Notes: generated by a model from the letters alone, not told the origin. Positions 8,060 to 17,267 are shown, counted from the first letter of the stretch. The stretch is DNA of 47,987 bases from Verrucomicrobiia bacterium (GCA_031290985.1 JARLJW010000056.1:1-47987), one strand, 5' to 3'. Program-made: numbers and translations.

Positions 8060-9233
8060 CGGGATATTTGGCCGATTGCACGAATTTCATCAGCGCATCT
8101 TTTTGCTGCGCGACGACCTCCGCATCGCCCATCAGTTTGTAGAACCACGTCTGGCCGCCCAGCGGCAAAATCACGCCGATCAGTGTTGCCGGCTTGCTGG
8201 TGCGCGGGTTTGTGCCGGAAAATTCCACCACGGTCGCCTTCACCCCGCTCGCATCGATCGTCGCGAACTTGGCCAGGTCATCCGCCGTCGCCGGGGCGAG
8301 GCCCAGTTGCGCGCGCCAGCGGTTCACATTCGGGGCGAGTCCGCCGCCGTCACCGGCCAGCGAACTGACATTCACCTCCGCCTTCGCGCCGCCCGCGCCG
8401 GCGATGAGATATTTGGCGACCAAAAATTGCGCCAGCGGACCTTCCTGCCAGCCGGCCGGAACCTCCCAGACCGGCTTGTCACCGGCCGGTGCCGCCGCCA
8501 TCGCCGGGCTCATCCCGCCGATCGGCGGATGTGACGGCGGAAGCTGGCTCATGTCCATCGGCGCCGCCGCCGCGGCCGGTGCGCCAAAGTCGATTGATTT
8601 CAAAAAGGCGATGAACGCGGGCTTTTGTTTTTCCACCAGATCCGCATCCCCCGTTATTTTGAAGAACCACGCCGTATCGTCCTTGTGCAGCACGCTGGCA
8701 ATGATGCGCTCCGCATCCCCGCTGCCGGGGCTGGTGCCCGCGATGTCGAACAAATCCGCGTCCTGGCCGGCGATCACAATTTTTTCCGTCATTTTTTGGA
8801 TGGTATCTTCATCCGTGGGCTGCTGGCCGACCTGCCCGCGCCAGCGGTTCACATTGGCCAGGTTGCCGCCCGCCATGCCGCCCATCGGAATGACGCTCAC
8901 GTCCGCCTGCTTGCCATTGTCCGCGACCGAAAAGCTCGCCACGCGCATCTGCGTCAGCGCTTTTTCCTGCCAGCCGGCGGGCAGCGTGTATTTCAAGGCC
9001 GGCAAACCGCTGTTATCAGGTGCGGCCAGCCCGGCGGGCATCGTCGACGGCATCACGCCGGACGGCGTCGCCGCCGCGGGTGCCACGGGTGCCGGCGGCA
9101 CGGCCACGGTGGTCGTCTCGTTGGTGTCGACGTGGTAGACCTTCACGGTGTCACGACCGCAGCCGGTGATGGCCAGCCACAGCAGCGCTGACGCCGCCAG
9201 CGGCAGGATCCGGGAACTGGAAATGTTTTTCAT
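8049..9233 (-). CDS. Lipoprotein with duplicated domain, first gene of the ccs operon
   Basis: This 394-aa protein has a lipoprotein signal peptide ending LAITGC, then an Ala/Pro-rich spacer. Two homologous domains follow, about 70-200 and 255-390. Each starts with P(A/V)-x-x-x-PAGWQE, has a middle NVNRWR(G/A)Q(V/L)G motif, and ends with W-F-(F/Y)-K-(I/L)-x-GDA(D/E)(L/V)V plus a helix around K-x-A-(F/L)-x-x-F. No known family is recognised with certainty. It is anchored outside the inner membrane, its stop overlaps the resB start, and it is separated from rho by a terminator. Context suggests a role in cytochrome c assembly or respiration; that is inference. Confidence 0.82.
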   Translation of the reverse strand: MKNISSSRILPLAASALLWLAITGCGRDTVKVYHVDTNETTTVAVPPAPVAPAAATPSGVMPSTMPAGLAAPDNSGLPALKYTLPAGWQEKALTQMRVASFSVADNGKQADVSVIPMGGMAGGNLANVNRWRGQVGQQPTDEDTIQKMTEKIVIAGQDADLFDIAGTSPGSGDAERIIASVLHKDDTAWFFKITGDADLVEKQKPAFIAFLKSIDFGAPAAAAAPMDMSQLPPSHPPIGGMSPAMAAAPAGDKPVWEVPAGWQEGPLAQFLVAKYLIAGAGGAKAEVNVSSLAGDGGGLAPNVNRWRAQLGLAPATADDLAKFATIDASGVKATVVEFSGTNPRTSKPATLIGVILPLGGQTWFYKLMGDAEVVAQQKDALMKFVQSAKYPDAH

Positions 9234-9255
9234 TTTCGTGCCTTATGATTACCCG

Positions 9256-9319
9256 AAAAAACCGCGGGCGGCGAAACCTTCTTTGGCTTTCGCTTACCAA
9301 AAATTGTCACGCCGCCCGC
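9256..9319 (-). terminator. Terminator downstream of rho
   Basis: On the minus strand GCGGGCGGCG (9319-9310) pairs with CGCCGCCCGC (9273-9264) across a 36-nt loop, followed by GG and a run of six T. It separates rho from the lipoprotein-resB-ccsA operon. The loop is long, so strength is uncertain. Confidence 0.55.
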
Positions 9320-9348
9320 AAAATAGGGAGACCCGCAGATGTCCGGCC

Positions 9349-11037
9349 TCAGCTTATGGCCATATTCAGCAGGAATTCGATGTTGCTCCGGGTCTTCTTC
9401 AGCTTGCCCAGCATCAGGTCCATCGCCTCCACCGGCGGCACGCCGGTGAGCGCGCGGCGCAAAACCACGACCCGGCTGCCCTCGTCCGGATGGTACAACA
9501 GCTCTTCCTTGCGCGTGCCGGAACGTTCGATGTTGATCGACGGAAATATGCGGCGGTCAACCAGCGCGCGGTCCAGGTGCACCTCCATGTTGCCCGTGCC
9601 CTTGAACTCTTCAAAAATCACTTCATCCATGCGCGACCCGGTGTCCACCAGCGCCGTCGCCATGATGGTGAGCGAACCGCCCTCCTCGATGTTGCGCGCC
9701 GCGCCGAAGAACCGCTTCGGCTTGTGCAGCGCGTTGGCATCCACGCCGCCGGAAAGAATCTTGCCGGAATGCGGCTGCACCGTGTTGTAGGCGCGGGCCA
9801 GGCGGGTGATCGAGTCGAGCAGGATGACCACATCGCGCTTGTGCTCCACCATGCGGCGGGCCTTTTCGATCACCATTTCCGCGACCTGCACATGGCGTTC
9901 CGGCGGTTCGTCGAACGTGGACGAGATCACCTCCGCGCCTTTGCAGGTGCGTTCCATGTCCGTGACTTCCTCGGGCCGCTCGTCGATCAGCAGGATGAAC
10001 AGGTACGACTCCGGGTTGTTCTTCAGTATCGCATTGGCGATCTTCTGCATCATCACCGTCTTGCCCGTGCGCGGCGGCGCCACGATCAATCCGCGGGTGC
10101 CCTTGCCGATCGGGCATACCAAGTCCAGCACGCGCGTGCTCAATTCATCCGCCGCCGTCTCCAAGATGAACCGGCGGTTCGGGAAGAGCGGCGTCAGGTT
10201 GTCAAAATGGGTCTTGTCCTTCGCCTTGTCCGGCTCCTCGCCGTCCACGGCTTCGACCTTCAGCAGCGCGAAGAATTTCTCCTTCTCCTTCGGCGGACGG
10301 ATCTGGCCCGCGACCAGGTTGCCGGTCTGCAGATCGAACCGGCGGATCTGCGACGGCGAAACATAGATGTCCTCCGGGCACGGCAGGTAGTTGAAGCTCT
10401 GCGAACGCAGGAAACCGAAGCCTTCCGGCAACACCTCGATGACGCCCTCGGAGAACAGCACGCCCGAGCGCGCCGCATTCTTCTCCAAAATGTGGAAAAT
10501 GACCTCGTGCTTGCGCATCGTGCCGAAATTTTCCACGCCGTACTCCTTGGCCATGGTGTTCAGCTCCGTCATGCTCATCCCCTGCAGCTTGGCGATGTTG
10601 AGCGAGGCCGCGATCTTGTCGCGCTGATAACCGCGCCGCTCGCCGAAACGATCGTCTTCGGACATCTCGACCGGCGCGGAGGGCGGCCGCAGCTCGGCCG
10701 GCCGGTTCCGGGCCTCGAAATTGGAGACATCCCGCTGCGCATCCGCCTGTGCCGCCGCCTTGATGCTGTCCACGGTCCGTTCTGGTTCGAACATGGGTTC
10801 GGGCGGGGCCGGCCGGGGTTTGACTTTATTCACCGGCGCGGGGGCGGGGGCTGGTGCCGGGGCGGATACGGGGGCTGGTTTTTCAACCACGGCCTGAACC
10901 GGTGGGGCCGCCGGCGGCGGTGTTGGAGCTGCCGGCGCCACAGCCGCTGCGGCCGTTGCGGCTGCGGCTGCTGCGGCGGCGGCGGCCGCCTTGGTCGGTT
11001 TCTTGGTGACCGTCTTCTTGGTGGAAACTTTTGCCAT
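9349..11037 (-). CDS. rho: Transcription termination factor Rho
   Basis: Rho is the hexameric RNA helicase that terminates transcripts. The 562-aa protein has a low-complexity N-terminal extension of about 130 residues (Lys-rich, then an Ala run, then Pro/Ala). The Rho N-terminal helical domain ([19 protein letters not shown]) and an RNA-binding cold-shock-like domain ([21 protein letters not shown]) follow. The ATPase has Walker A PPRTGKTV, Walker [17 protein letters not shown] and the Q-loop [12 protein letters not shown] 11037 starts a normal Rho N-terminus, so the 15 extra upstream codons are rejected. Extensions of this kind occur in several phyla and may tune RNA binding or condensation. 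Confidence 0.97.
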   Translation of the reverse strand: MAKVSTKKTVTKKPTKAAAAAAAAAAATAAAAVAPAAPTPPPAAPPVQAVVEKPAPVSAPAPAPAPAPVNKVKPRPAPPEPMFEPERTVDSIKAAAQADAQRDVSNFEARNRPAELRPPSAPVEMSEDDRFGERRGYQRDKIAASLNIAKLQGMSMTELNTMAKEYGVENFGTMRKHEVIFHILEKNAARSGVLFSEGVIEVLPEGFGFLRSQSFNYLPCPEDIYVSPSQIRRFDLQTGNLVAGQIRPPKEKEKFFALLKVEAVDGEEPDKAKDKTHFDNLTPLFPNRRFILETAADELSTRVLDLVCPIGKGTRGLIVAPPRTGKTVMMQKIANAILKNNPESYLFILLIDERPEEVTDMERTCKGAEVISSTFDEPPERHVQVAEMVIEKARRMVEHKRDVVILLDSITRLARAYNTVQPHSGKILSGGVDANALHKPKRFFGAARNIEEGGSLTIMATALVDTGSRMDEVIFEEFKGTGNMEVHLDRALVDRRIFPSINIERSGTRKEELLYHPDEGSRVVVLRRALTGVPPVEAMDLMLGKLKKTRSNIEFLLNMAIS

Positions 11038-11068
11038 AAAATTTATTGGTATGTGTGACTGGGAATCC

Positions 11069-11084
11069 CATTGCCCGGGCAATG
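11069..11084. promoter_or_regulatory. 16-bp perfect palindrome upstream of rho
   Basis: CATTGCCCGGGCAATG is perfectly symmetric and lies 32 bp upstream of the rho ATG. It could be an operator, or a hairpin in the rho leader, where autoregulation is common. No protein is known to bind it. Confidence 0.4.
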
Positions 11085-11278
11085 CGCGAAAATTCTTCCC
11101 GCATTGGACGGTCTGCGTCGGGAAAAGTTCAATTTGAATTTGCTGACCGATTCGTGATTTTTTCTCAAACCGGCAAGGGGAAACTCGCAGTCAACGGCGC
11201 TACTGTGAACCAATTACACCGCCCTGTCAAATTGGATTTTTGCTTGTCTTCCGCCCCCACCACGCCTACTGGATAGGC

Positions 11279-12016
11279 ATGAAGCACCTTCAAACCGGGC
11301 TCATCGCCGCTTTGCTTATCGCCGGTGCCGTGATGTATTGGATACAACACCAAACCTCGGAAAAGTTGCGCGCCGATATGGCCACGCTCGCCGGGCAAAA
11401 CGACGCCCTGAAGGCGGATACTGAAAACCTTGCCAACCAGCTCGTGCAAGCCACCAATTCACAGGCCATGGGCCGGGAACAGCTCAGCGAACTCCTTAAG
11501 CTCCGCGGTGAAGTCGGCCAGTTGCGCCGGCAAACGGGTGAGCTGGGAAAGCTGCGCGAAGAAAATAAGCGGCTACAGACCGTGGCCGTCAACACCCCGA
11601 CGCCGACGCCAACGGCGGCAACCGCCGATGCCAAGGAGCAGGAGCACCAAGTTGCCATTCAAAAGCTCGGCAACGCCAAACAGGGAATGCTCGCGTTCAT
11701 TATGTTCGCCAGTGATAACAACAACCAGTTTCCAACCAACGTTGCGTCGGCATCACGTTATTTGAATGCTGATTTCCTCCCGCAGGTCGAAACCAACTTT
11801 GATGTCATTTATCCGGGCTCCCTGAACAACCTGGCCAATCCATCAACCACGATTGTACTCAGGGAAAAACAAGCCTGGCAGTCGCTCAGTGGCAACTGGT
11901 TGAAAACCTATGGGTTTGCCGACGGACATGCCGAAATCCATGCCGAACCTAATGGCAACTTTGATGATTGGGAGAGCCAGCACACCGCTCCGCCACCGCC
12001 ACCGCCAAATCAATAG
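11279..12016 (+). CDS. Membrane-anchored coiled-coil protein with pseudopilin-like C-terminus
   Basis: This 245-aa protein has one TM at residues 5-22 (TGLIAALLIAGAVMYWI), then a coiled coil (about 25-100) containing ELLKLRGEVGQLRRQ. A Thr/Pro linker and a C-terminal domain (about 130-235) follow. The domain starts KLGNAKQGMLAFIMFASDNNNQFP and contains YGFADGHAEIH, reminiscent of the pilin-type DG-H module. The same coil and C-domain occur in the sigma factor encoded directly downstream (12069), but here no sigma domain precedes the TM. It therefore looks like the sensor half of that protein on its own. ATG 11279 is chosen because the TM follows at once. Its own promoter resemblance to the sigma genes is weak (GTCTTCCGC, 12 nt, TACTGGATA). 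Confidence 0.75.
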   Translation: MKHLQTGLIAALLIAGAVMYWIQHQTSEKLRADMATLAGQNDALKADTENLANQLVQATNSQAMGREQLSELLKLRGEVGQLRRQTGELGKLREENKRLQTVAVNTPTPTPTAATADAKEQEHQVAIQKLGNAKQGMLAFIMFASDNNNQFPTNVASASRYLNADFLPQVETNFDVIYPGSLNNLANPSTTIVLREKQAWQSLSGNWLKTYGFADGHAEIHAEPNGNFDDWESQHTAPPPPPPNQ

Positions 12017-12029
12017 GCGGGATTCCCCT

Positions 12030-12060
12030 GTGCGATTTCGCCTTCGGCGGGTGCTATAAC
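12030..12060 (+). promoter_or_regulatory. ECF-type promoter motif of sigma gene A
   Basis: GTGCGATTT (12030-12038), 12 nt ending GGCGG, then GTGCTATAA (12051-12059), 18 nt before the ATG. It shares its architecture with the elements at 17458, 19410, 21249, 22990 and 40711. Confidence 0.6.
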
Positions 12061-12068
12061 TTGAAAAC

Positions 12069-13481
12069 ATGACGCCCGATTCCGAACTGCTCGCCACTTT
12101 TGCCCAGACCAATTCCGAGGACGCCTTCGCCGAACTGGTGAAGCGCCACGTGAACCTCGTCTATTCCGCTGCACTCCGGCAGGCCGGCGGCGATGCCCAC
12201 CTCGCCCAGGACGTGGCCCAGACCGTTTTCTCCGACCTCGCGCGCAAGGCTGGTGCGCTCGCCCGCCGTGAAACCCTCTCCGGCTGGCTCTACACCAGCG
12301 CCCATTTTGCCGCCGCCAAGATCGTCCGCGCCGAAACCCGCCGCCGCGACCGTGAGGAGAAATTTATGCGCGAGCCCACCCATGAAACCGCGCCGGAACC
12401 CGACTGGGAAACGCTCCGTCCCCTGCTCGACTCCGCCATGCACGATCTCAAGGAGGCGGACCGCGATGCCATCCTGCTGCGTTACTTTGAAAACCGGCAG
12501 TTCGCCGAGGTCGGCACGCGGCTGGGGCTCAATGAAAACGCCGCCCGGATGCGCGTGGATCGCGCGCTGGAGAAGCTGCGCGCCGCCCTCGCCCGCCGCG
12601 GCCTCACCGCCACCGTCACCCTCGCCGCCACCATTTCCGCCCACGCCATCCAAGTCGCGCCCGCCGGGTTGACCGGGACGCTGACGGCCACCTCGATCAC
12701 CGCCGCCGGAACCGGAACCTTCACCCTACTAAAAATTATGACCCTCACCAAAATAAAGCTCGCCATCGGCTCGCTCGTCGTGGCCGGAACCGCGACGGCC
12801 CTCGTGTTGCAACACCAGGCGCAGTCACAATTGCGCACCGATAACGTCGCATTGACACAACAGCTCGCGCAATTGAAAAGCGACAACGACACCCTTTCCA
12901 ACCGTCTGGCCTCGCCGGGTGATTCACAAAAGCTGCCGGATGGACAACTGGCCGAATTGCTCAAGCTTCGCGGTGAAGTCGGCACGTTGCGGCAGCAAGT
13001 CAGCCAGTATAAAAAGGCATCAGAGGAGCAGGCGCAAAATGAACAACGCTTGGGCCAACAACTTTCCACCATCAAGGCAGAAACTGATCTGGCTCGCGCC
13101 AAGGCGCAATTTAAGGTCAACGAGCTTCGCACCATTAACAACATGAAGCAGATCGGCCTGGCGTTTCGTATCTTTGCCGGCGATCACGCGGATCAACCTC
13201 CCACCAACATCGACCAGGTGGACTTTGGTTATTATGGTCAAACCAACCTGTTGCTCTTTGCCCAAAACGAGATTGAACTTTTGAATACGACGGTTCCCAA
13301 CCTGTATAATTATCCCAATGCCATCGAAATGCGGGAACGGACGCCCCGGCAGGATCCCGACGGCAGATGGAAACGGACTTATGGCTTGGCCAATGGAAGC
13401 GTGCAGGAAGCCGCATCAGCAGATGGAAACTTCGAGGAATGGGAAAAGCGAAACACGCAAACTCCGCCTCAAAACCCATAG
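12069..13481 (+). CDS. ECF sigma factor fused to membrane and pseudopilin-like domain (A)
   Basis: This 470-aa protein has sigma region 2 at about 5-90 (AFAELVKRHVNLVYSAALRQ) and region 4 at about 118-180 (DRDAILLRYFENRQFAEVG, then a helix-turn-helix). A small-residue hydrophobic stretch with HAIQVAPAGL lies at about 185-225 and a clear TM at about 236-256. A coiled coil with ELLKLRGEVGTLRQQ and a C-terminal domain (about 355-470) follow. The domain opens NNMKQIGLAFRIFAGDHADQPP and closes KRTYGLANGSVQEA, matching the pseudopilin-like domain of the 11279 protein. There is no separate anti-sigma gene beside it. The topology implies a cytoplasmic sigma head and an external sensor. Sigma family certain; sensor role inferred. 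Confidence 0.88.
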   Translation: MTPDSELLATFAQTNSEDAFAELVKRHVNLVYSAALRQAGGDAHLAQDVAQTVFSDLARKAGALARRETLSGWLYTSAHFAAAKIVRAETRRRDREEKFMREPTHETAPEPDWETLRPLLDSAMHDLKEADRDAILLRYFENRQFAEVGTRLGLNENAARMRVDRALEKLRAALARRGLTATVTLAATISAHAIQVAPAGLTGTLTATSITAAGTGTFTLLKIMTLTKIKLAIGSLVVAGTATALVLQHQAQSQLRTDNVALTQQLAQLKSDNDTLSNRLASPGDSQKLPDGQLAELLKLRGEVGTLRQQVSQYKKASEEQAQNEQRLGQQLSTIKAETDLARAKAQFKVNELRTINNMKQIGLAFRIFAGDHADQPPTNIDQVDFGYYGQTNLLLFAQNEIELLNTTVPNLYNYPNAIEMRERTPRQDPDGRWKRTYGLANGSVQEAASADGNFEEWEKRNTQTPPQNP

Positions 13482-13602
13482 AGCATTTGAGGCCTGACCA
13501 GTTCCTGAAACGCGGCGTCTCGTCCCGCCACCCAACCAATGACCGGCGCTTTCCCTTCTCAACAATCAACAATTAACCCTCAACTAAAAAACTCACCCTT
13601 GA

Positions 13603-13905
13603 TCACACCACCGCTCCCTCTTCCTTTACCGCCGATGTTTTGATCTCATCCAGCGTCCGGAAACGGCTTGCCGCAAATCCCGCCTCCACCCCGAGTTTGT
13701 TCGTCGGATTGTAGATGCTCATCAGCAGGATGGACTGCTCCAGCACCCGCCGCATGTCCATGATCAGTTCGTCCGCGCGCACGCCCACGCGCACCGCGCG
13801 CACCACATAGACCGTGTCCTTCACCGGCAGTTGCAAATAGAGTTGCTTGACCGATTCCGGCCATTTGTCATCCACCAAAACGACTTTTTGTCCGACGCTG
13901 AACAT
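13603..13905 (-). CDS. Small hypothetical protein, SH3-like N-terminus
   Basis: This 100-aa protein of unknown function starts GQKVVLVDDKWPES and LPVKDTVYVVRAV, a beta-rich opening like that of short phage or accessory proteins. It ends GFAASRFRTLDEIK, a motif I associate with small proteins having GF-x-x-SRFRPL near the C-terminus. It lies 6 bp after the stop of a 50-codon gene on the same strand, so the two probably form one transcript. A toxin-antitoxin-like pair is possible, but nothing in the sequence proves it. Confidence 0.6.
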   Translation of the reverse strand: MFSVGQKVVLVDDKWPESVKQLYLQLPVKDTVYVVRAVRVGVRADELIMDMRRVLEQSILLMSIYNPTNKLGVEAGFAASRFRTLDEIKTSAVKEEGAVV

Positions 13906-13911
13906 AAATTC

Positions 13912-14064
13912 TCAACTGGTTTGATCCAAGGCCGGCAATGGCACTTCACCATAAACGCCATCTTCAGGGCGTTCCCAGTCTTCCGCGAAGGTCTTCAAGC
14001 GGAAAAGCAAATCTGCCGCCGTTGGCTTAGGCAATTCGTCTTCGATGATTTGGGCTGCACTCAC
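13912..14064 (-). CDS. Short antitoxin-like protein (GTG start)
   Basis: This 50-aa reading frame starts at GTG (14064), because an in-frame TAG lies four codons upstream and no ATG is available. The protein reads SAAQIIEDELPKPTAADLL and then FAEDWERPEDGVYGEVPLP. The DWE-x-PE-x-x-VY ending is common in small antitoxin-like proteins with a helical N-terminus. It is followed after 6 bp by the 100-aa gene at 13603-13905. It could also be the 3' stump of a longer lost gene, since the start is weak. Confidence 0.45.
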   Translation of the reverse strand: MSAAQIIEDELPKPTAADLLFRLKTFAEDWERPEDGVYGEVPLPALDQTS

Positions 14065-14153
14065 GATTTCAATCTAATTTGCCTGGATAAAATGGCAACA
14101 GCCAATTCTAGTGGGATTGTCAGATGATTTTAAAATCTAAACATCCCGCAGCC

Positions 14154-14273
14154 GGAGTGCGGCCGTCCCCGGCCGCAGCAATATCCAAAGGGCGGGGTGC
14201 CTTCGTAAATTTCCCGCGCCCCGACTCGCGAGAGTTGCTGCGCCCGGGACGGGCGCACTCCGTATTTCAAATA
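14154..14273. repeat. Inverted pair of GGAGTGCGCCCGTCC-type repeats
   Basis: One arm at 14154-14178 reads GGAGTGCGGCCGTCCCC and GGCCGCAGCA. The opposite arm at about 14234-14262, read on the minus strand, is GGAGTGCGCCCGTCCCGG and GCGCAGCAA. The intervening sequence (ATATCCAAA to AAATTTCC) resembles the third copy at 30727-30790. This is a dispersed intergenic element able to form hairpins; it sits beyond the 3' end of the glyA fusion. Confidence 0.7.
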
Positions 14274-14282
14274 CCTGCCCTG

Positions 14283-16460
14283 TCAATATGGCAGCGGAAA
14301 CTTCGCCGTCAACTCGCGGACCCGCGCCCGTACCTTGTGCGCCGCCTCCACGTTTTTGACGTCCATCAGGACCTCGGCGATCATGTCCGCGATCGCCGCC
14401 ATCTCCGCCTCCTTCATGCCGCGCGTCGTGCACGCCGGCGTGCCCAGGCGGATGCCGCTCGCCTGGAACGGCGAACGCGTCTCGTTCGGGATCGTGTTCT
14501 TGTTCACCGTGATGCCCGCCTCGTCCAGCGCGATCTGCGAATCCTTGCCCGTGATGCCCTTTGCGCCCACATCCACCAACATCAGGTGGTTGTCTGTGCC
14601 GCCGCTGATCAGGCGGTAGCCGTTGCGCTTCATGCCATCCGCCAGCGCCGCGGCGTTCTTCACGATCTGTTGCTGGTACACTTTGAAGGCCGGCTGCAGC
14701 GCCTCGTGGAAACAAACCGCCTTGCCCGCGATGACCTGTTCCAGTGGCCCGCCCTGGATGCCGGGGAACACCTGCGAGTCAATTTCCTTCGCGTACTTCT
14801 CGCGCGTCAAAATCAATCCGCCGCGCGGTCCGCGCAGCGTCTTGTGCGTCGTCGTCGTCACGAAATCCGCGTGCTCCATCGGGCTCGGATGGATGCCCGC
14901 CGCCACCAGGCCCGCGATGTGCGCGATGTCCGCCAGCAGATACGCCCCGACTTCCCGCGCGATCTCGCCCATGCGCTTGAAATCGATGATGCGCGGATAC
15001 GCGCTCGCGCCGATCGTGATCATCTTTGGCTTGTGTTCGCGCGCCATCGTCGCGATCTGGTCATAATCGATGCGCTCGGTTTCCTTGCCCACGCCGTAAT
15101 GCACGATCTCGAAAAACTTGCCGGAGAAATTCGCCTTGTTGCCGTGCGTCAGGTGCCCGCCGTGGCTCAGGTCCATCGTCAACATCTTGTCGCCCGGCTT
15201 CAGGAACGCAAAATACACCGCCATGTTTGCGCCCGAACCGGAGTGCGGCTGCACGTTCGCATGTTCCGCGCCGAACAGCTTCTTTGCGCGATCAATCGCC
15301 AGTTGCTCGATGGTGTCGATGTTTTCGCAGCCGCCGTACCAGCGTTTCTTGGGATAACCCTCCGCGTATTTGTTCGTCAACACCGAGCCCTGCGCCTCCA
15401 TAATAGCGGGGCTCGTGAAATTCTCCGACGCGATCAGCTCGATGTTCTCCTGCTGGCGCCTGCGTTCCAGTTCGATCGCGGCGGCAATGTCGGGATCGAC
15501 GTTGCTCAGCCGCAGGTTCGCCGGCGCGAACCGGGAATCCATCTTCAACACGCGCCGCTCATGGCGTCCGCCTTCAAACTTCCCGGCAATGAACGCGTCC
15601 ACGATCTTCCTGGCCTCCTCGAACGGCGTTTTTTTGCCGCTCAGGCACAGGACATTCGCGTCATTGTGCTGGCGCATCAACGTCGCCGTCTCCACGTCCT
15701 CCGCCACGCCGGCACGCACATTGGACACTTTGTTCGCCGTGATGCAGATGCCCACGCCGCTCGTGCAAAACAGGATGCCCAGCTCGGCCTTCCCCTCGCC
15801 CACGGCCATTGCCGCCGGCTTCGCAAAATCCGGATAATCATCCGCCGGGTCGTTGCTGTGCGCGCCGAAATCCTGCACCGTCAACCCCCGCTCGCGCAGC
15901 AGCGCCTTGACCTGCTCCTTCAGCTCAAAGCCGCCATGGTCCGCGCCCAGCGCGAAATTCACCGGCTTCGTCGTCGTTTCATTTTGCATCTTGGTTAAAA
16001 AATTATGTTGTTCCATAAATTTCAAAAGCGTCACGATCCCCTGCTCGATCTGGTCGCGGCATTCCACGTAGATCTCATACGGGCTGCCGATGGGGTCGCT
16101 GATGTCCTTCTCGTACGGCTCCAGCGTGTCATCGAACTCGCGCAGCAAAAACGTTTTTTCCGCCGCCGTCGGGTACAGCAGGTGGATCGTGTCCACGTGG
16201 CTGTGCGTCATCCCCAGGATCAGGTCCGCGGACCGCACCATCTCCGTCGTCAGCGCGCGGCTGTGCTGCCGGGAGATGTCGATCCCCAGCTCGCGCATGG
16301 CCGCCACCGAATGATGCGTCGGCGGCTGCCCGTCCATCGCCCCCAGCCCGGCGGACAGGATGCGGAACTCACCCCGCCCCTTCACCGCGTGCCGGAACAG
16401 TCCTTCCGCCATCGGACTCCGGCAAACGTTGCCGGTGCAGATAAATAAAATTGTCTTCAT
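14283..16460 (-). CDS. glyA: LMW phosphatase / RpiB / serine hydroxymethyltransferase fusion
   Basis: One 725-aa frame holds three enzymes. Residues 1-152 are a low-molecular-weight protein-tyrosine phosphatase: P-loop C8-TGNVC-R14 and general-acid D122 in SDPIG. Residues 166-306 are ribose-5-phosphate isomerase [12 protein letters not shown]232 in CTSGVGI, H265 in HNDANVL. Residues 316-725 are serine hydroxymethyltransferase, with PLP lysine K540 in [14 protein letters not shown]. The RpiB-GlyA join is clean. The phosphatase-RpiB join ([12 protein letters not shown]) crosses a run of six T; a one-base slip there would give a stop and a separate RpiB starting at M158, so that join is less certain. 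ATG 16460 begins the phosphatase strand. GlyA makes glycine and one-carbon units. Confidence 0.92.
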   Translation of the reverse strand: MKTILFICTGNVCRSPMAEGLFRHAVKGRGEFRILSAGLGAMDGQPPTHHSVAAMRELGIDISRQHSRALTTEMVRSADLILGMTHSHVDTIHLLYPTAAEKTFLLREFDDTLEPYEKDISDPIGSPYEIYVECRDQIEQGIVTLLKFMEQHNFLTKMQNETTTKPVNFALGADHGGFELKEQVKALLRERGLTVQDFGAHSNDPADDYPDFAKPAAMAVGEGKAELGILFCTSGVGICITANKVSNVRAGVAEDVETATLMRQHNDANVLCLSGKKTPFEEARKIVDAFIAGKFEGGRHERRVLKMDSRFAPANLRLSNVDPDIAAAIELERRRQQENIELIASENFTSPAIMEAQGSVLTNKYAEGYPKKRWYGGCENIDTIEQLAIDRAKKLFGAEHANVQPHSGSGANMAVYFAFLKPGDKMLTMDLSHGGHLTHGNKANFSGKFFEIVHYGVGKETERIDYDQIATMAREHKPKMITIGASAYPRIIDFKRMGEIAREVGAYLLADIAHIAGLVAAGIHPSPMEHADFVTTTTHKTLRGPRGGLILTREKYAKEIDSQVFPGIQGGPLEQVIAGKAVCFHEALQPAFKVYQQQIVKNAAALADGMKRNGYRLISGGTDNHLMLVDVGAKGITGKDSQIALDEAGITVNKNTIPNETRSPFQASGIRLGTPACTTRGMKEAEMAAIADMIAEVLMDVKNVEAAHKVRARVRELTAKFPLPY

Positions 16461-16513
16461 TAAAAACCGAGTTGTAAAAGGTGGTTTGCCGGAGGCCAAT
16501 CGTCAATCCGAAA

Positions 16514-17200
16514 TCAACCACGGGAAGGCTTCAATATCGCCAGCGCCTTGAGCAGATCCACCGCCCGCACCAGCGACGGATCACGGATCACCGGCGCCAC
16601 CGGCGTCACGCGCGGCGTCAGCGAGTCGTCCCCTTCGTCCTCGCCGTCCTTGATCCGCTTGCGCACCAGTTCCGCCTCGCTCATGTGGTCCACGAACGGC
16701 AGCAGCTCGTTTTTGGCGGATAACGAGACCGGTTCGTTCGTCGCCGTCACTGCGAACGGGTTCTCCTGAAACTTTTTTTCATCCTCCAGCCCCACCTTCA
16801 CCAGGATGTCCGTCGGCGTCATCCCCGGCAGGTTCGCGCTGCCGATGAGGATGCCCGCGTTCGCCGCGCGCAACCGCCCCGCCAGTTCCGCCGCCGCCCC
16901 GTGCGTCTGGCTGTTCACCAGCAGCGCCAGCGGCGTTTTTTTGGCCGCGAACAGTTTCACCGCCGCGTCCACCGCCGCCCCCTCGCCATCCACAAAGCGC
17001 AGGTCCAGCACCGTCCCCACCACCTTGTTCGTCAATTGCAGCGCACGTAGCTGCTCCGGAAAACTTTCCGTCAGGTGCCCCGGGCGGATGCACAGCACAT
17101 TGCCCTCCAGCACCGTCACGTTCGGCACCGGCTCCGCGGCCGTCAACCGCAACGCAGACAGGCTCAAGGCCAGAAACAACCAGATGACAACTCGATTCAT
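16514..17200 (-). CDS. Secreted degenerate S41/ClpP-fold protein
   Basis: This 228-aa protein has a signal peptide (VVIWLFLALSLSALRLTAAEP). Its core follows the tail-specific protease (S41) layout: GTVLDLRFVDGEGAAVDAAV matches the DLR-GG region. PLALLVNSQTHGAAAELAGR matches the segment that in active enzymes carries the nucleophile (T-A-S-A-S-E), followed by AGILIG. Here the serine position reads HGA, so the protein is probably not an active protease. The C-terminal 80 residues are helical and charged (KRIKDGEDEGDDS). It lies upstream of and co-directional with the glyA fusion. Function unknown. Confidence 0.68.
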   Translation of the reverse strand: MNRVVIWLFLALSLSALRLTAAEPVPNVTVLEGNVLCIRPGHLTESFPEQLRALQLTNKVVGTVLDLRFVDGEGAAVDAAVKLFAAKKTPLALLVNSQTHGAAAELAGRLRAANAGILIGSANLPGMTPTDILVKVGLEDEKKFQENPFAVTATNEPVSLSAKNELLPFVDHMSEAELVRKRIKDGEDEGDDSLTPRVTPVAPVIRDPSLVRAVDLLKALAILKPSRG

Positions 17201-17267
17201 GCACCCAAAAAATGCTGTACCCGGCTCCGAAAGTAAAGGGGCATCACCCCGCCCCTTTCCGCGTCCT

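Noticed and set aside
9148..11058. 636-codon plus-strand frame over rho
   Set aside because: Shadow of rho; His/Arg/Asp-rich composition with no recognisable fold.
14124..15998. 624-codon plus-strand frame over the glyA fusion
   Set aside because: Antisense to three enzyme domains with intact active sites; the composition is typical of a shadow frame.
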